Source of the DNA: Jiangella endophytica
GTDB lineage: Bacteria; Actinomycetota; Actinomycetes; Jiangellales; Jiangellaceae
NCBI RefSeq assembly: GCF_003427025.1
Contig: NZ_QVAI01000004.1
Span: 372,001-436,000, forward strand
Direction of reading: 5' to 3'
Length of the DNA stretch: 64,000 nucleotides
Position numbers and translations under genes: made by a program. Shown here piece after piece: positions 49,633-63,006 of this stretch. The notes under the pieces were generated by a model, which saw nothing but the letters and a program-made list of their open reading frames with translations, had not been told where the DNA came from and searched no databases. Each line of letters starts with the position of its first letter. Position 1 is the first letter of the stretch.

Positions 49633-50547
49633 ATGAGCCTCGATACGACGCGTGCACCCGGCCCCGCGGCGCCTCCCGCGGCGCGGCCGGCGCCGCCCGG
49701 GCCGGGTGACGGCCGCTCCGCCACCGGCAGCGTCCTCAACGTCTTCACCCACGGCTTCCTGCTCACCTGGGCGGCGCTGGTGGTGATTCCGCTGGCGTGG
49801 TGCGTGATGTCGGCGTTCAAGACCAATGACGAGCTGCTCAGCAGCCCGTGGAGCCTGCCGGGCGCGCTGCGGTGGAGCAACTTCGCCGACGCGTGGACGA
49901 ACGCGGAGATCGGCCGCTACTTCGTCAACACGGTGGTCGTGGTGACGCTCGGGACGGCGTTGACGTTGGCCATGGGCGCCACCGTCTCCTACGTCGTCGC
50001 GCGCTACGCGTTCCGCGGCAACCGGCTGGTGTACTTCCTGTTCGTCATCGGCATGACGTTTCCGACGTTCCTCGCCATCGTGCCGCTGTTCTTCATCGCG
50101 CAGAGCCTGCGGCTGGCCGACTCGCTACCCGGCCTCGCCGTCGTCTACGCCGCGTACAACCTGCCGTTCGCCGTCTTCTTCCTCACCGCCTACTTCCGGA
50201 CGCTGCCGACGTCGCTGTCCGAGGCCGCGTTCATCGACGGCTGCGGACACTGGGGCACGTACCTGCGGATCATGCTGCCGCTGGCCCGGCCGGGCCTGGT
50301 GAGCGTCGGCATCTTCGTGGTGCTCGGGCAGTGGAACCAGTACCTGCTGCCGCTCATCCTGCAGTCCAGCCCGGAGAACTACGTGCTCGCCCAGGGACTG
50401 GCCAACCTCGCGGTCAGCCAGGGCTACGCCGGCAACTGGAGCGCGCTGTTCGCCGGCCTCACCATCTCGATCGTCCCCGTCCTCGTCGTCTACCTCAGCT
50501 TCCAGCGGCAGATCCAGGGCGGCATGGTCACCGGCGCCCTGAAGTAA
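49633..50547 (+). CDS. Sugar ABC transporter permease, MalG type
   Basis: A 304-residue permease with six hydrophobic segments and a polar, Pro/Ala-rich N-terminus (about 1-30). The EAA loop is EAAFIDGCGHWGTYLRIMLP. The C-terminal LSFQRQIQGGMVTGALK is the usual end of MalG/UgpE proteins. ATG 49633 has AGGAGG 5 nt upstream. With the preceding permease and lipoprotein it makes an importer lacking its own ATPase. Confidence 0.9.
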   Translation: MSLDTTRAPGPAAPPAARPAPPGPGDGRSATGSVLNVFTHGFLLTWAALVVIPLAWCVMSAFKTNDELLSSPWSLPGALRWSNFADAWTNAEIGRYFVNTVVVVTLGTALTLAMGATVSYVVARYAFRGNRLVYFLFVIGMTFPTFLAIVPLFFIAQSLRLADSLPGLAVVYAAYNLPFAVFFLTAYFRTLPTSLSEAAFIDGCGHWGTYLRIMLPLARPGLVSVGIFVVLGQWNQYLLPLILQSSPENYVLAQGLANLAVSQGYAGNWSALFAGLTISIVPVLVVYLSFQRQIQGGMVTGALK

Positions 50548-50575
50548 CTCCCGTCCAGCCCGCAAAGGAGGAACC

Positions 50576-52102
50576 ATGGCCGACCCCCGCCGGCTCCGCC
50601 GCCGCACCGTCCTCGCCGGTGGCGCCGCGTTAGCCGTCGCCACCCAGCTGCCCGCCGCCGCGGCGGCGTACCCGACGTTCGACATCAAGGCCGACTTCGG
50701 CGCCGCCGGCAACGGCAGCACCAACGACACCACCGCGTTCCAGCAGGCCGCGGCCGCGATCCAGGCGGCCGGCGGCGGTACCCTCACGATCCCGGCCGGC
50801 GTGTACGTCGTGGGCCGGCAGACGCACACGAGCGGCGTGACGCCGTACTACGTCATGGAGCCGATCATCGCTCTCAGCGGTGTGCAGTTCCTGCACGTCA
50901 AGGGCAGCACGGGCACCGTCCTGCGGCTCGCGGCCGGGCTGCGGTACGGCTCGTTCCACCCGACCACCGGCGCGCGGTACGACCCGCCGACGCTGCCGTT
51001 CACCACCGCGTCCTACGGCGTCGAGGCCGGCCGGATGATCGAGGTGCTCGACGGCAGCGACATCACCATCGAGAACCTCGAGCTCGACGGCGCCAACGAC
51101 CAGCTCGTGCTCGGCGGCGAGTTCGGCGACACCGGCCGGCAGCTGAAGGCCACCGGCATCCGGCTGCTGGGCTGCACGAACGTGCGGATCACCGACGTCC
51201 ACTCCCACCACCACGGCCTCGACGGCGTCACCGTCGGCCAGCCGGGGCACACCGCCGCCGACCCGGCGACGCCGCACACCATCACCCGGCTGCGTTCGGA
51301 GTACAACGGCCGCCAAGGCCTGTCGTGGACCGGCGGACGCGGGCTCACCTGCACCGACAGCGCGTTCAACCACACCGGACGCGCGGGCGTGCGGTCGGCG
51401 CCGTCGGCCGGCGTGGACATCGAGGCCGAGAGCAGCGTCTGCCGCGACGGACTCTTCACCGGCTGCGAGTTCGTGAACAACGCCGGCAGCGGGCTGGACG
51501 TCACGCACGGCGACTCCGGCTACACCCGGTTCGAGGGCTGCACGTTCTGGGGCACCACCACGTACAGCGCCTACACGACCACACCCGGCCTGGTGTTCAA
51601 GTGGTCGACGTTCAACGGCACGTCCAACGTCGGGTTCGGGTCCGCCGACGCCGCGCTGGCAACCGTCTACGCCGACTGCCACTTCGAGGACCGCCCCTGG
51701 ACGAACGGGCAGGTCTACCGCGGCACGTACCTCGTCACCGACGCGGGCAACACCGGCCAGAACGTCCGCTACGCCGACTGCACGTTCGTCGCCCGCGAGC
51801 TGCGCAGTATCTGGACCAACGACGTCACGGTGCAGAAGCACTTCGTCCGCTGCACGATCGACCACCGCTACGCGGCGCTGGCCGACGGCGGCATCCAGTG
51901 CCACCCCTGGGGCGCCCGGCTGGTGGCCTGCACGTTCACCGAGGCCATGGGGACGACGACGAGGCGCTGGTACGTCCACCTCAACGACGTCGTGGTCGAG
52001 AACGACGTCGACGGCATACCGACCACGGTCACCGGCCCGGCCGTCCGCTGGGGCAGTCCCAGCGGACCGGTCGGCACGATCGCCGAGGGCCCCTATGGCT
52101 GA
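50576..52102 (+). CDS. Tat-exported right-handed beta-helix protein (pectate-lyase superfamily)
   Basis: A 508-residue exported protein. RLRRRTVLAGGAALAV carries the Tat motif. FDIKADFGAAGNGSTNDTTAFQQAA is the typical opening of pectate-lyase-3/GH28-like helices (the phage-tailspike-type start), and TFDIKADFGA is followed by coils such as ITIENLELDGAND, VRITDVHSHHHGLDG and FTGCEFVNNAGSGLDV. Active-site residues of GH28 (NxD, DD, GHG) are not complete; HSHHHGLDG is a possible acid/histidine cluster. ATG 50576 has AAAGGAGG 6 nt upstream. It overlaps the hydrolase gene by 8 nt and, like the other beta-helix gene, flanks the importer. Confidence 0.8.
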   Translation: MADPRRLRRRTVLAGGAALAVATQLPAAAAAYPTFDIKADFGAAGNGSTNDTTAFQQAAAAIQAAGGGTLTIPAGVYVVGRQTHTSGVTPYYVMEPIIALSGVQFLHVKGSTGTVLRLAAGLRYGSFHPTTGARYDPPTLPFTTASYGVEAGRMIEVLDGSDITIENLELDGANDQLVLGGEFGDTGRQLKATGIRLLGCTNVRITDVHSHHHGLDGVTVGQPGHTAADPATPHTITRLRSEYNGRQGLSWTGGRGLTCTDSAFNHTGRAGVRSAPSAGVDIEAESSVCRDGLFTGCEFVNNAGSGLDVTHGDSGYTRFEGCTFWGTTTYSAYTTTPGLVFKWSTFNGTSNVGFGSADAALATVYADCHFEDRPWTNGQVYRGTYLVTDAGNTGQNVRYADCTFVARELRSIWTNDVTVQKHFVRCTIDHRYAALADGGIQCHPWGARLVACTFTEAMGTTTRRWYVHLNDVVVENDVDGIPTTVTGPAVRWGSPSGPVGTIAEGPYG

Positions 52103-53958
52103 GGCCGGCGAGACGACGCCGGGGTTCCGCGACTTCCTCGACGGCATGTACGACCCGTCGCTGCAGGTGCAGCTGAACGTCCATCGCCGGACCAGCGAGT
52201 GGCTCGCGGCCGGCCGGCGCGCCAACGACCTGCTGCTGACCCCCGACGACGTGCGCCGGCGCCAGGAGGAGCTGCGCAAGCTCGCCCTCGACGCCCTGGG
52301 CGGGGACCTGCCGGACGACCGGCCGGTCCCCACGGCCCGGCCGGCCGGCACGCTGGCGGCCGACGGGTACGTGGTCGAGAAGCTGGTCCTCGACGTCGGT
52401 GACGGTGTCCTGCTGCCGACCCACCTGTACCGGCCGGACAGCGCGACGGCCAGGCGCCCGGCCGGTGCGGTGCTGTTCCTCTGCGGGCACGCCGACGCGG
52501 GCAAGGCCGCGCCCCGCTACCAGGCCATGTGCGCCCGGCTGGCCCGGGCCGGCCTGGTGGTGCTGACCTACGACTCCATCGGTCAGGGCGAGCGCAAGAG
52601 CTACCTCGACGCCGACGGCCGCGAGCTGATCCCGGCCAACGTGCCCGAGCACGTCCACGCGGGCGTGCAGTGCTGGTGGGCGGGCGACACCATCGCGCGC
52701 TACTTCGTCAGCGACGCGCGCCGGGCGCTGGACTACCTGACCGCGCGGCCCGAGGTCGACGCGGCCCGCGTCGGCGTGGCCGGCAACAGCGGCGGCGGCA
52801 CCCAGGCCACCTGGCTGATGCTCGTGGAACCGCGCATCGCCGCCGCCGCGCCGAGCTGCTTCGTCACCGGGCGCGAGGAGTACCAGCGATCGGGCCAGGC
52901 GCAGGACCCGGAGCAGGTCATCCCCGGCGGCGCGCTGGCCGGCCTGGACCACGAGGACTTCCTGGTCGCGATGGCGCCGCGGCCGACGCTGGTGCTCTCG
53001 GCGAACTCGGACTTCTTCTGCGTCGAGGGGGCGGTGCGAACGGTCGAGCGGGCGCGGCGGATCGTCGACCTCACCGGCGGCTCGCTCGCCCACGTCCGCG
53101 CCGACGGCGAGCACGGGCTCGGCCCGGAGCTGGCCGCCGCCGCGACCGCGTTCCTCGCCCGGCACCTCGGCGACGCCGGCACGCCGGCGGCGGCGCCGGT
53201 CCTCGACGAGCCGCCGGTGCGGACGGCCGCGGAGCTGCGGTGCACCCGGACCGGGCAGTTGGCCACCGACCATCCGGGCGGGCCCCTCGTCTTCGACCTC
53301 AACCGCGACCGGCTGGCCCGCGAGCTGCCGGGCGAGGCCGGCGGCGTCCCCTGGCTGCACGAGCGGGTGGCGAACGGCCGGGAGCCGGCGCCGGAGTTCT
53401 ACCCGCGGTGGTGGGCCGACCCGGCGTCCGGTGCCCGCAAGGTGTTCTGGTGGTCCGAGCGCGACATCGTCAACGCGGCGATCGTGCTCGACCCGGCGCC
53501 CGGCGTGCCCGCGGACGGCACCGACCTGTTGCTGCTGGACCGGGGCACCGAGGACCTCGACGCCCACCTGGACGCCTGCGACCGCGCGCGGGCGGCCGGC
53601 CGCCGGGTGGTCGTGCTGGACGTGCGCGGCACCGGCGCGCTCGCGGTGCACCGGTTCAACGAGTTCGGTCTGGAGGCCAACTACGGCACGCTCTACAAGA
53701 TCGTCGCCGATCTGGTCTGCCTCTCCGACAGCCTCGGCGCGGCCCGGGTCCACGACGTCCTCCGGGCCGCGGAGTTCGTCCGCACCTGGGCCGAGGGGCC
53801 GGTCCGCCTCGTCGGCGCCGGCCAGGGCGCCTTCCTCTCCGTCCTGGCCGGCGCGCTGGACACCGGCGTCGCCGAGGTGGTCTGCCTGACGCCGCCGCTG
53901 GACCCGGTCCGCGTCGTGGGGACCCGGTTCTACGGCCCGGAGCGGGACAACCAGGTCG

Positions 53959-56403
<2,445 letters not shown>

Positions 56404-56414
56404 GGGTCCTCCGA

Positions 56415-57374
56415 TCAGTGCAGCCGCACGCGCGGGTCCAGCGCCGCGTAGGCCACGTCGACGACGATGTTGGCGATGACGACGGCCGCGGACGCGACGA
56501 GCACGATCCCGATGATCACCGGCAGGTCCTGCCGGGTGATCGCGTCGACGGCGGTGTTGCCGAGGCCGGGCAGGCTGAACACCGTCTCGGTCACGACGGC
56601 GCCGCCGACCAGCTGGCCCAGGTCGATGCCGAACTGCGTCACCACCGGCGTCAGGGCCGCGCGCAGCCCGTGCCGGTAGATGACGCGGCGCTCGGTGATC
56701 CCCTTGGACCGGGCGGTGCGGATGTAGTCCTCGCCCAGCACGTCGAGCATCGACGCGCGGGTGAGCCGGGTGTACGTCGCGGCCAGCAGCAGCGCCAGCG
56801 TGATCCACGGCAGCACCATGTGCTGGAACCAGGCGGTCGGGTCCTGGGCGAACGGGACGTAGCCGCCGGCCGGGAACCACGTCACCCCGCGCAGGGTCAG
56901 CTGGTAGTAGAAGACGTACAGCAGCAGGATGCCGAGCAGGAACGGCGGCATCGAGTAGAAGAACAGCGAGAACGCGGTCAGGCCGCGGTCCTCCAGTGAG
57001 CGCGGGTGCGTGGCCGACAGCACCCCGTTGAACACGCCCAGCACCAGCCAGATGATCGACGCGCCGATCGCCAGCGACAGCGTGATCGGCAGCGCCTGCG
57101 CGATGATGTGCGTCACCGGCACCTGGTGGTAGTAGTCGTAGCCGAGGTCGCCGTGCAACGCCCGCCACACGAAGTCGAGGTACTGCTTCCAGACCGGCTG
57201 GTCCAGGCCGAGCCGGTGCTGGATCAGCGCGATCGTCTCCGGGGTCGCCTGACGCCCGGCCAGCGTGCGGGCCACGTCGTTGGGCACCACGAAGAACAAC
57301 CCGAACACCGCGACGGTGATGAGCCAGAGCACCACGATCCCCTGGAGGATCCGGCGGATCAGGAAGCGCGCCAC
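56415..57374 (-). CDS. Peptide/nickel-type ABC transporter permease, DppB type
   Basis: A 319-residue permease with six hydrophobic segments. MARFLIRRILQGIVVLWLIT is the standard N-terminal signature, followed by a large external loop (about 35-95) and the coupling segment EDYIRTARSKGITERRVIYRH. GTG 57374 follows GGGG 6 nt upstream. It lies 10 nt after the dppC-type gene stop. With that gene it forms the membrane channel of the importer. Confidence 0.92.
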   Translation of the reverse strand: MARFLIRRILQGIVVLWLITVAVFGLFFVVPNDVARTLAGRQATPETIALIQHRLGLDQPVWKQYLDFVWRALHGDLGYDYYHQVPVTHIIAQALPITLSLAIGASIIWLVLGVFNGVLSATHPRSLEDRGLTAFSLFFYSMPPFLLGILLLYVFYYQLTLRGVTWFPAGGYVPFAQDPTAWFQHMVLPWITLALLLAATYTRLTRASMLDVLGEDYIRTARSKGITERRVIYRHGLRAALTPVVTQFGIDLGQLVGGAVVTETVFSLPGLGNTAVDAITRQDLPVIIGIVLVASAAVVIANIVVDVAYAALDPRVRLH

Positions 57375-57384
57375 GGCAACCCCC

Positions 57385-58326
57385 TCACCGGCGCAGCTGC
57401 TGCTCGAGGCGCGGGTCGAACGCGTCGCGCACGCCGTCGCCGAACAGGTTGAAGGCCAGCGTCGTGATCAGCAGCGCGGCGCCGGGGAAGACGACGAACC
57501 ACCAGGCCGTCGTGTAGTAGTTCTGCGCGGAGCTGATCATGCCGCCCCAGTCGGCGGTGGGCGGCGGCAGCCCGAGGCCCAGGAACGACAGCGTCGCCTG
57601 CGTGACGATCACGACGGGGACCAGCAGCGTCGTGTAGACGATGACCGGCGCCAGCACGTTCGGCAGGACGTCGACGAACATGATCCGGACCGACCCGGCG
57701 CCGAGCGAGCGGGCCGCCTCGACGTACTCGCGCTCGCGGATCGACAGCACCTGCCCGCGCACGATACGGGCCACGGACGCCCAGCTGAAGAACCCGATGA
57801 CCAGCACCGTCACCGTCATGCTCGGCCCGGTGACGGACACCAGCGCGATCGCGACCAGCAGGAACGGCACCGACAGCACGACGTCGACGACGCGGGCGAG
57901 GACGGTGTCCAGCCAGCCGCCGACGTACCCGGCGGCCAGCCCGACCAGCACGCCGACCACGACCGTCAGCCCGGTGGCGACCACGCCGACCAGCAGCGAG
58001 ACCCGCGCGCCGTAGGCGATGCGGACCAGGATGTCGCGGCCGAGGTCGTCGGTGCCGAGCCAGAACGTGCTGTTCGGCGCGCGAGGCAGGCCCTCCGGCG
58101 AGAGCCCGATGTCGCGGTACTGCTCGTTCGGCGGGTGCCCGGTGACGTGGGCGACCAGCGGTGCGGCGATGGCGACGACGACGATGAGCAGGATCACGAC
58201 GAGCGAGATCATCGCGACCTTGTCGCGCCGCAGCCGCGACCACGCCAGCGCCCAGGTGCCGCGGCCCTCGATCGGCTTCGCCGACGCGGCGGAGGCCGTG
58301 ACCGTGGCGACCGGCTGGGCGTTCAT
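57385..58326 (-). CDS. Peptide/nickel-type ABC transporter permease, DppC type
   Basis: A 313-residue permease with six hydrophobic segments. [21 protein letters not shown] is the DppC/OppC hallmark near residue 85; the coupling loop is [21 protein letters not shown] 58326 overlaps the preceding ATPase stop (ATGA), so translation is coupled. The N-terminal 25 residues are polar and variable. A longer frame upstream to 58497 was rejected because it has no start with a ribosome-binding site. Confidence 0.92.
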   Translation of the reverse strand: MNAQPVATVTASAASAKPIEGRGTWALAWSRLRRDKVAMISLVVILLIVVVAIAAPLVAHVTGHPPNEQYRDIGLSPEGLPRAPNSTFWLGTDDLGRDILVRIAYGARVSLLVGVVATGLTVVVGVLVGLAAGYVGGWLDTVLARVVDVVLSVPFLLVAIALVSVTGPSMTVTVLVIGFFSWASVARIVRGQVLSIREREYVEAARSLGAGSVRIMFVDVLPNVLAPVIVYTTLLVPVVIVTQATLSFLGLGLPPPTADWGGMISSAQNYYTTAWWFVVFPGAALLITTLAFNLFGDGVRDAFDPRLEQQLRR

Positions 58327-59365
58327 CGCACGCCACCGGGCAGCGGCGCTGGCGCCGCGGTGAGGTCCTCGCCGGCCTGCAGCGGATGCCAGCAGGCGGC
58401 CCGGTGGTCGTCCGGGTCGCCGAGCACCGGCTCGAGCGGTGGCTCGGTCAGCGCGCAGTCCTCGCGCGCCTTCGGGCAGCGCGGATGGAACCGGCACCCG
58501 GACGGCGGCGCCACCGGCGACGGCACGTCGCCGCCGAGGATCACCCGGCGGCGGCTGTCGGCGGCGTCGGGGTCGGCTACCGGCGCCGCCGACAGCAACG
58601 CCCGCGTGTACGGATGCCGCGGGCGCTCGAACAGCACCTCCGAGGGTGCCAGTTCGACGATCTTGCCGAGGTACATGACCGCGATCCGGTCGCTGACGTG
58701 CCGCACGACGGACAGGTCGTGCGAGATGAACACGTAGGTCAGTCCGAACTCCGTCCGCAGGTCGGCGAGCAGGTTGATGATCTGGCCCTGGATGGACACG
58801 TCCAGCGCGGACACCGGCTCGTCGCAGACCAGCAGCCGCGGCCGCAGCGCCAGCGCCCGGGCGATGCCGATGCGCTGGCGCTGGCCGCCGGAGAACTCGG
58901 CCGGGAACCGGTTGTAGTGCTCCGGGTTCAGCCCGACCAGCTCCATCAGCTCCTGCACGCGGCCCTTGCGGACGGCGCGGCCGCCCAGTCCGTGGATGGC
59001 GAACGGGTCGCCGATGATCGCGCCGACACGACGACGCGGGTTCAGCGAGCCGAACGGGTCCTGGAAGATCATCTGCAGGTTCCGGCGCAGCGGCCGCATC
59101 CTGGCGCCGGACAGGTGGGTGATGTCGGCCCCGTCGAAGACGACCCGGCCGCCGGTCGGTTCCAGCAGCCGGGCCACGCAGCGGGCCAGCGTCGACTTGC
59201 CGCAGCCGGTCTCGCCCACCAGCCCCAGCGTCTCGCCGGGCGCGACGTCGAGGCTGACCCCGTCGACCGCGTGCACCACCCCGCCCGCCCGGCCCGTCAG
59301 CGCCGACGCGCCCGCGGGGAACTCCTTGACCAGCCCCTCCACGTGCAGCAGCGGCTCGGTGTCCA

Positions 59366-59366
<1 letters not shown>
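58323..59366 (-). CDS. Oligopeptide-type ABC transporter ATPase, OppF/DppF type
   Basis: A 347-residue ATPase. Walker A is GETGCGKST, the signature [15 protein letters not shown], Walker [13 protein letters not shown], and the switch histidine lies in FISHDLSVV. The C-terminal cysteine cluster [14 protein letters not shown] and CWHP resembles the iron-sulphur or metal-binding oligopeptide/dipeptide C-domain. ATG 59366 overlaps the previous stop by 1 nt. It works with the OppD-type ATPase as a heterodimer. Confidence 0.93.
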
Positions 59367-60358
<992 letters not shown>

Positions 60359-60359
60359 G

Positions 60360-62156
60360 TCAGCCGCCCTGCTCGCCCTTGGTGAGCCACACGTTCGCCG
60401 GGTCGAAGTTCTGGAACGCCGGGATGTAGACGGCGTTGTTGACCTGCGACGCGTGGTAGTTCGCGTTGAGCGGATCGGTGATCGGGAAGAACACGGCGTC
60501 CTTCATGACCTGCTCGTCGGCCTGCTCCCACAGCGTGGCGGCGTCGTCCTTCGTCGCCGCCTGGGACGCCTGCTGGATCAGCGTGTTCAGGTCCGGGTTG
60601 TCGTAGAGGCCGAAGTTGCTGCCGGCCGGCGGGAACGACGGCTTGCCGGAGAACAGCGGCTTGAAGAACGACAGCGCCGCGTCGCCGTACCAGTCCGGGC
60701 CCCACCCGGCCAGCGCCAGGTCCCACGTCCCGGCCTGCGCGACCGACGGCACCTGCAGGTACTTCGTGTAGAAGTCCGCGTTCGGCGACGGCACGCCGGT
60801 GACGGTGATGCCGGCCTTCTGCAGGTCCTGCTGGACCGTCTGGAACGCCTTGCTGCTGCCCTCGGAGGCGTTGCGGTACAGGAACTTCAACGTCAGCCCG
60901 TTCGGGTAGCCGGCGTCGGCGAGCAGTTGCTTCGCCTTGTCGACGTCGTACGGGTACAGGTCGGAGTCCTTGGACCCGTTGATCTCCTTCGGCAGCACGT
61001 GCGTCAGCGGCGGCGTGACCTTCGGCCCGCCCAGCACCTGGATGATGTCGTCCCGGTTGATCGCGTACTCCAGCGCCTGCCGGACCTGCGGCTTGCTCAG
61101 CGCCGAGGCGTTGTTCGGCGAGGCGAGGTTGAACACGATGTACGGGTTGGTCGACGACGTGTCGCCCAGGTCCAGGTTGGGATCGTCGGAGCTCATCAGC
61201 CCGGCCAGCTGCGACGGCGGCACCTGCACGTCGAACTGCATGTCCGCCGACGGCGTGCCGGTCTGCAGCTGCTGCTGGATGGAGTCCTGGCTGACCGTCT
61301 CGTCCACGACGATCTTGTCGACGTACGCCTTGCGAATCGGGTCGGTGGACGAGTCCCACGTCGGGTTGCGCGTGTAGGTGATCGACTTCGTCGGCTCCCA
61401 GGACGCCACCTGGTACGGGCCGTCGGAGACCTGGTGCTGGCCCAGATCGGTGCTGCCCGGCAGGTAGGCGAGGACCTCCTCCGGCGCCGGCGAGAACGCC
61501 GGCAGCGTCAGCATGTCGACGAAGTACGTCGCCGGGTGGGTCAGCGTGAAGGTCACCGTGGTGTCGTCGGTCGCGACGACGCCGGGCAGGTCGGTGTTGT
61601 CGATGTAGCTCGCGATCGACTTCGCGTCCTGGGGCACGTTCGCGAACCCCGCGCAGAAGTCCTGGTAGCCGACGATCAGGTCGGCGAAGTCCGGCGTGCC
61701 GCCGAACGGCTGCACCGGGTTGCAGGTGCGCTTGACGCCGCGGACGACGTCGGCAGCGGTCACGGCCCGGGCCGGGCTGGTGTTCCACTGCACTCCGTCG
61801 CGCAGCGTGATGGTGTACGTCTTGCCGTCGGAGCTGACACCGCCGTTGTCCTGGGTCGGCAGGTCCGTGGCGAGGTCCGGGACGGCGGTGGTGGTCTTGC
61901 CGTCCTCCGCGGGATAGGTGAACAACTGACGGCTCCAGAGCCGCAGGTTCAGGTACCCGACCGAGTAGTAGCTGACGTTCGGGTCCATGTAGTCCACGTC
62001 CCCCGAGCCCAGCATGTTGAGCGTGCCGCCGGTGACGGCCTCGCCCGTGGAGTTGCTTCCGGCGGTGCTGCCACCGCCGCCCCCGCAGCCCGCGAGGGCC
62101 AGCAGGCCGGCCACGCCGATGACGGCGGCGGCCCATCGTGCTCTGGCGTGCCTCAT
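60360..62156 (-). CDS. Peptide/nickel-type ABC substrate-binding lipoprotein
   Basis: A 598-residue extracytoplasmic binding lipoprotein of the SBP_bac_5 type. The signal ends in a lipobox LAGC with C24, followed by a flexible GGGGST tether. The body includes TYTITLRDGVQWN, the family's DGKxYTFxLRxGVKW motif, and FLYRNASEGSSKAFQTVQQDL. First gene of an operon of binding protein, two ATPases, two permeases and SecDF. It diverges from the response regulator at 62323 by 166 bp. Substrate (peptide, sugar or nickel chelate) is not resolved. Confidence 0.9.
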   Translation of the reverse strand: MRHARARWAAAVIGVAGLLALAGCGGGGGSTAGSNSTGEAVTGGTLNMLGSGDVDYMDPNVSYYSVGYLNLRLWSRQLFTYPAEDGKTTTAVPDLATDLPTQDNGGVSSDGKTYTITLRDGVQWNTSPARAVTAADVVRGVKRTCNPVQPFGGTPDFADLIVGYQDFCAGFANVPQDAKSIASYIDNTDLPGVVATDDTTVTFTLTHPATYFVDMLTLPAFSPAPEEVLAYLPGSTDLGQHQVSDGPYQVASWEPTKSITYTRNPTWDSSTDPIRKAYVDKIVVDETVSQDSIQQQLQTGTPSADMQFDVQVPPSQLAGLMSSDDPNLDLGDTSSTNPYIVFNLASPNNASALSKPQVRQALEYAINRDDIIQVLGGPKVTPPLTHVLPKEINGSKDSDLYPYDVDKAKQLLADAGYPNGLTLKFLYRNASEGSSKAFQTVQQDLQKAGITVTGVPSPNADFYTKYLQVPSVAQAGTWDLALAGWGPDWYGDAALSFFKPLFSGKPSFPPAGSNFGLYDNPDLNTLIQQASQAATKDDAATLWEQADEQVMKDAVFFPITDPLNANYHASQVNNAVYIPAFQNFDPANVWLTKGEQGG

Positions 62157-62249
62157 GCCGCCATGAGACTCCCGATCTTGACCGCCGTCCCGGCCGCGCC
62201 GCCGGATGTCACCGGTTCGCCATCTGCGCGGGCCGGTTCGTGACGCCCG

Positions 62250-62286
62250 GATGACGCGCCGTCATCTTCGTCATGCGAGCGTCATC
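62250..62286. promoter_or_regulatory. GATGAC/GTCATC boxes in the dpp/two-component divergent spacer
   Basis: GATGAC (62250-62255) faces GTCATC (62261-62266) as a dyad; GTCAT recurs at 62270-62274 and GTCATC at 62281-62286, spaced 9 and 11 bp. Phased direct repeats near one helical turn are typical of OmpR-type response-regulator boxes. The response regulator starts at 62323, the divergent binding-protein gene at 62156. Autoregulation and control of the transporter operon are inferred. Confidence 0.5.
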
Positions 62287-62322
62287 CGCGGATCGCGGGC
62301 CGCGCCGCGCCATACTGGAGGC

Positions 62323-63006
62323 GTGACGCGCAGTGTGCTGCTCGTCGAGGACGACCAGCGGGTGCGCCGGGCACTGCGGCTGGCGCTGGAGGACGAGGGC
62401 TACCAGGTCCGCGAGGCCGGATCGGGCCGCGACGGCCTGGCCGAGCTGAGCCGCAACCCGCCCGACGTCGTGCTGCTGGACCTCATGCTCCCCGACACCG
62501 ACGGGTTCGCCGTCTGCCACCAGATCAGGCACACCAGTGCCATCCCCGTCATCATGGTGACCGCCCGCACCGACAGCCACGACGTCGTCGCCGGGCTCGA
62601 GGCGGGCGCCGACGACTACGTCACCAAGCCGCTGGTCGCGAAGGAGCTGTCGGCGCGCATCCGGGCGCTGCTGCGGCGCACCGACAACGCGCCGGGCGGC
62701 GCGCCGCGCCGGCTCGCCTCCGGCGACCTCGAGATCGGGGTGGACGAGGGCGTCGTGACCCGCGACGGCGTCGCGCTGGCCCTGACGCAGACGGAGTTCA
62801 AGCTGCTGGCCGAGCTGGCGCTGGCCGGTGGCAAGGTGCGCAGCCGCGAACAACTGCTGGAACGGGTCTGGGGGTACGGCTACTTCGGCGACAGCCGCAT
62901 CGTCGACGTCCACGTCCGGCGGCTGCGGACGAAGGTGGAACGCGACCCGGCCAGCCCCGCCCACGTCGTGACGGTGCGCGGCCAGGGCTATCGTCTGGTG
63001 CCCTGA
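62323..63006 (+). CDS. OmpR-family response regulator
   Basis: A 227-residue regulator. The receiver has the acidic pair DD at 10-11, phospho-acceptor D53 (LLDLMLPD) and K102 (YVTKPL). The C-terminal winged helix (about 130-227) includes LTQTEFKLLAELALAGGKV and RIVDVHVRRLRTKVE. GTG 62323 has GGAGG directly upstream with short spacing, and a CATACT -10-like box 6 nt upstream, so a leaderless transcript is possible. Its stop overlaps the kinase start by 1 nt. Divergent from the dpp operon and its likely controller. Confidence 0.93.
   Translation: MTRSVLLVEDDQRVRRALRLALEDEGYQVREAGSGRDGLAELSRNPPDVVLLDLMLPDTDGFAVCHQIRHTSAIPVIMVTARTDSHDVVAGLEAGADDYVTKPLVAKELSARIRALLRRTDNAPGGAPRRLASGDLEIGVDEGVVTRDGVALALTQTEFKLLAELALAGGKVRSREQLLERVWGYGYFGDSRIVDVHVRRLRTKVERDPASPAHVVTVRGQGYRLVP

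Noticed and set aside
57385-58497. Extended frame upstream of the DppC-type permease start
   Set aside because: The extra N-terminus is Arg/Ala-rich, without a ribosome-binding site, and lies over the OppF gene end; ATG 58326 overlapping the previous stop is the better start.
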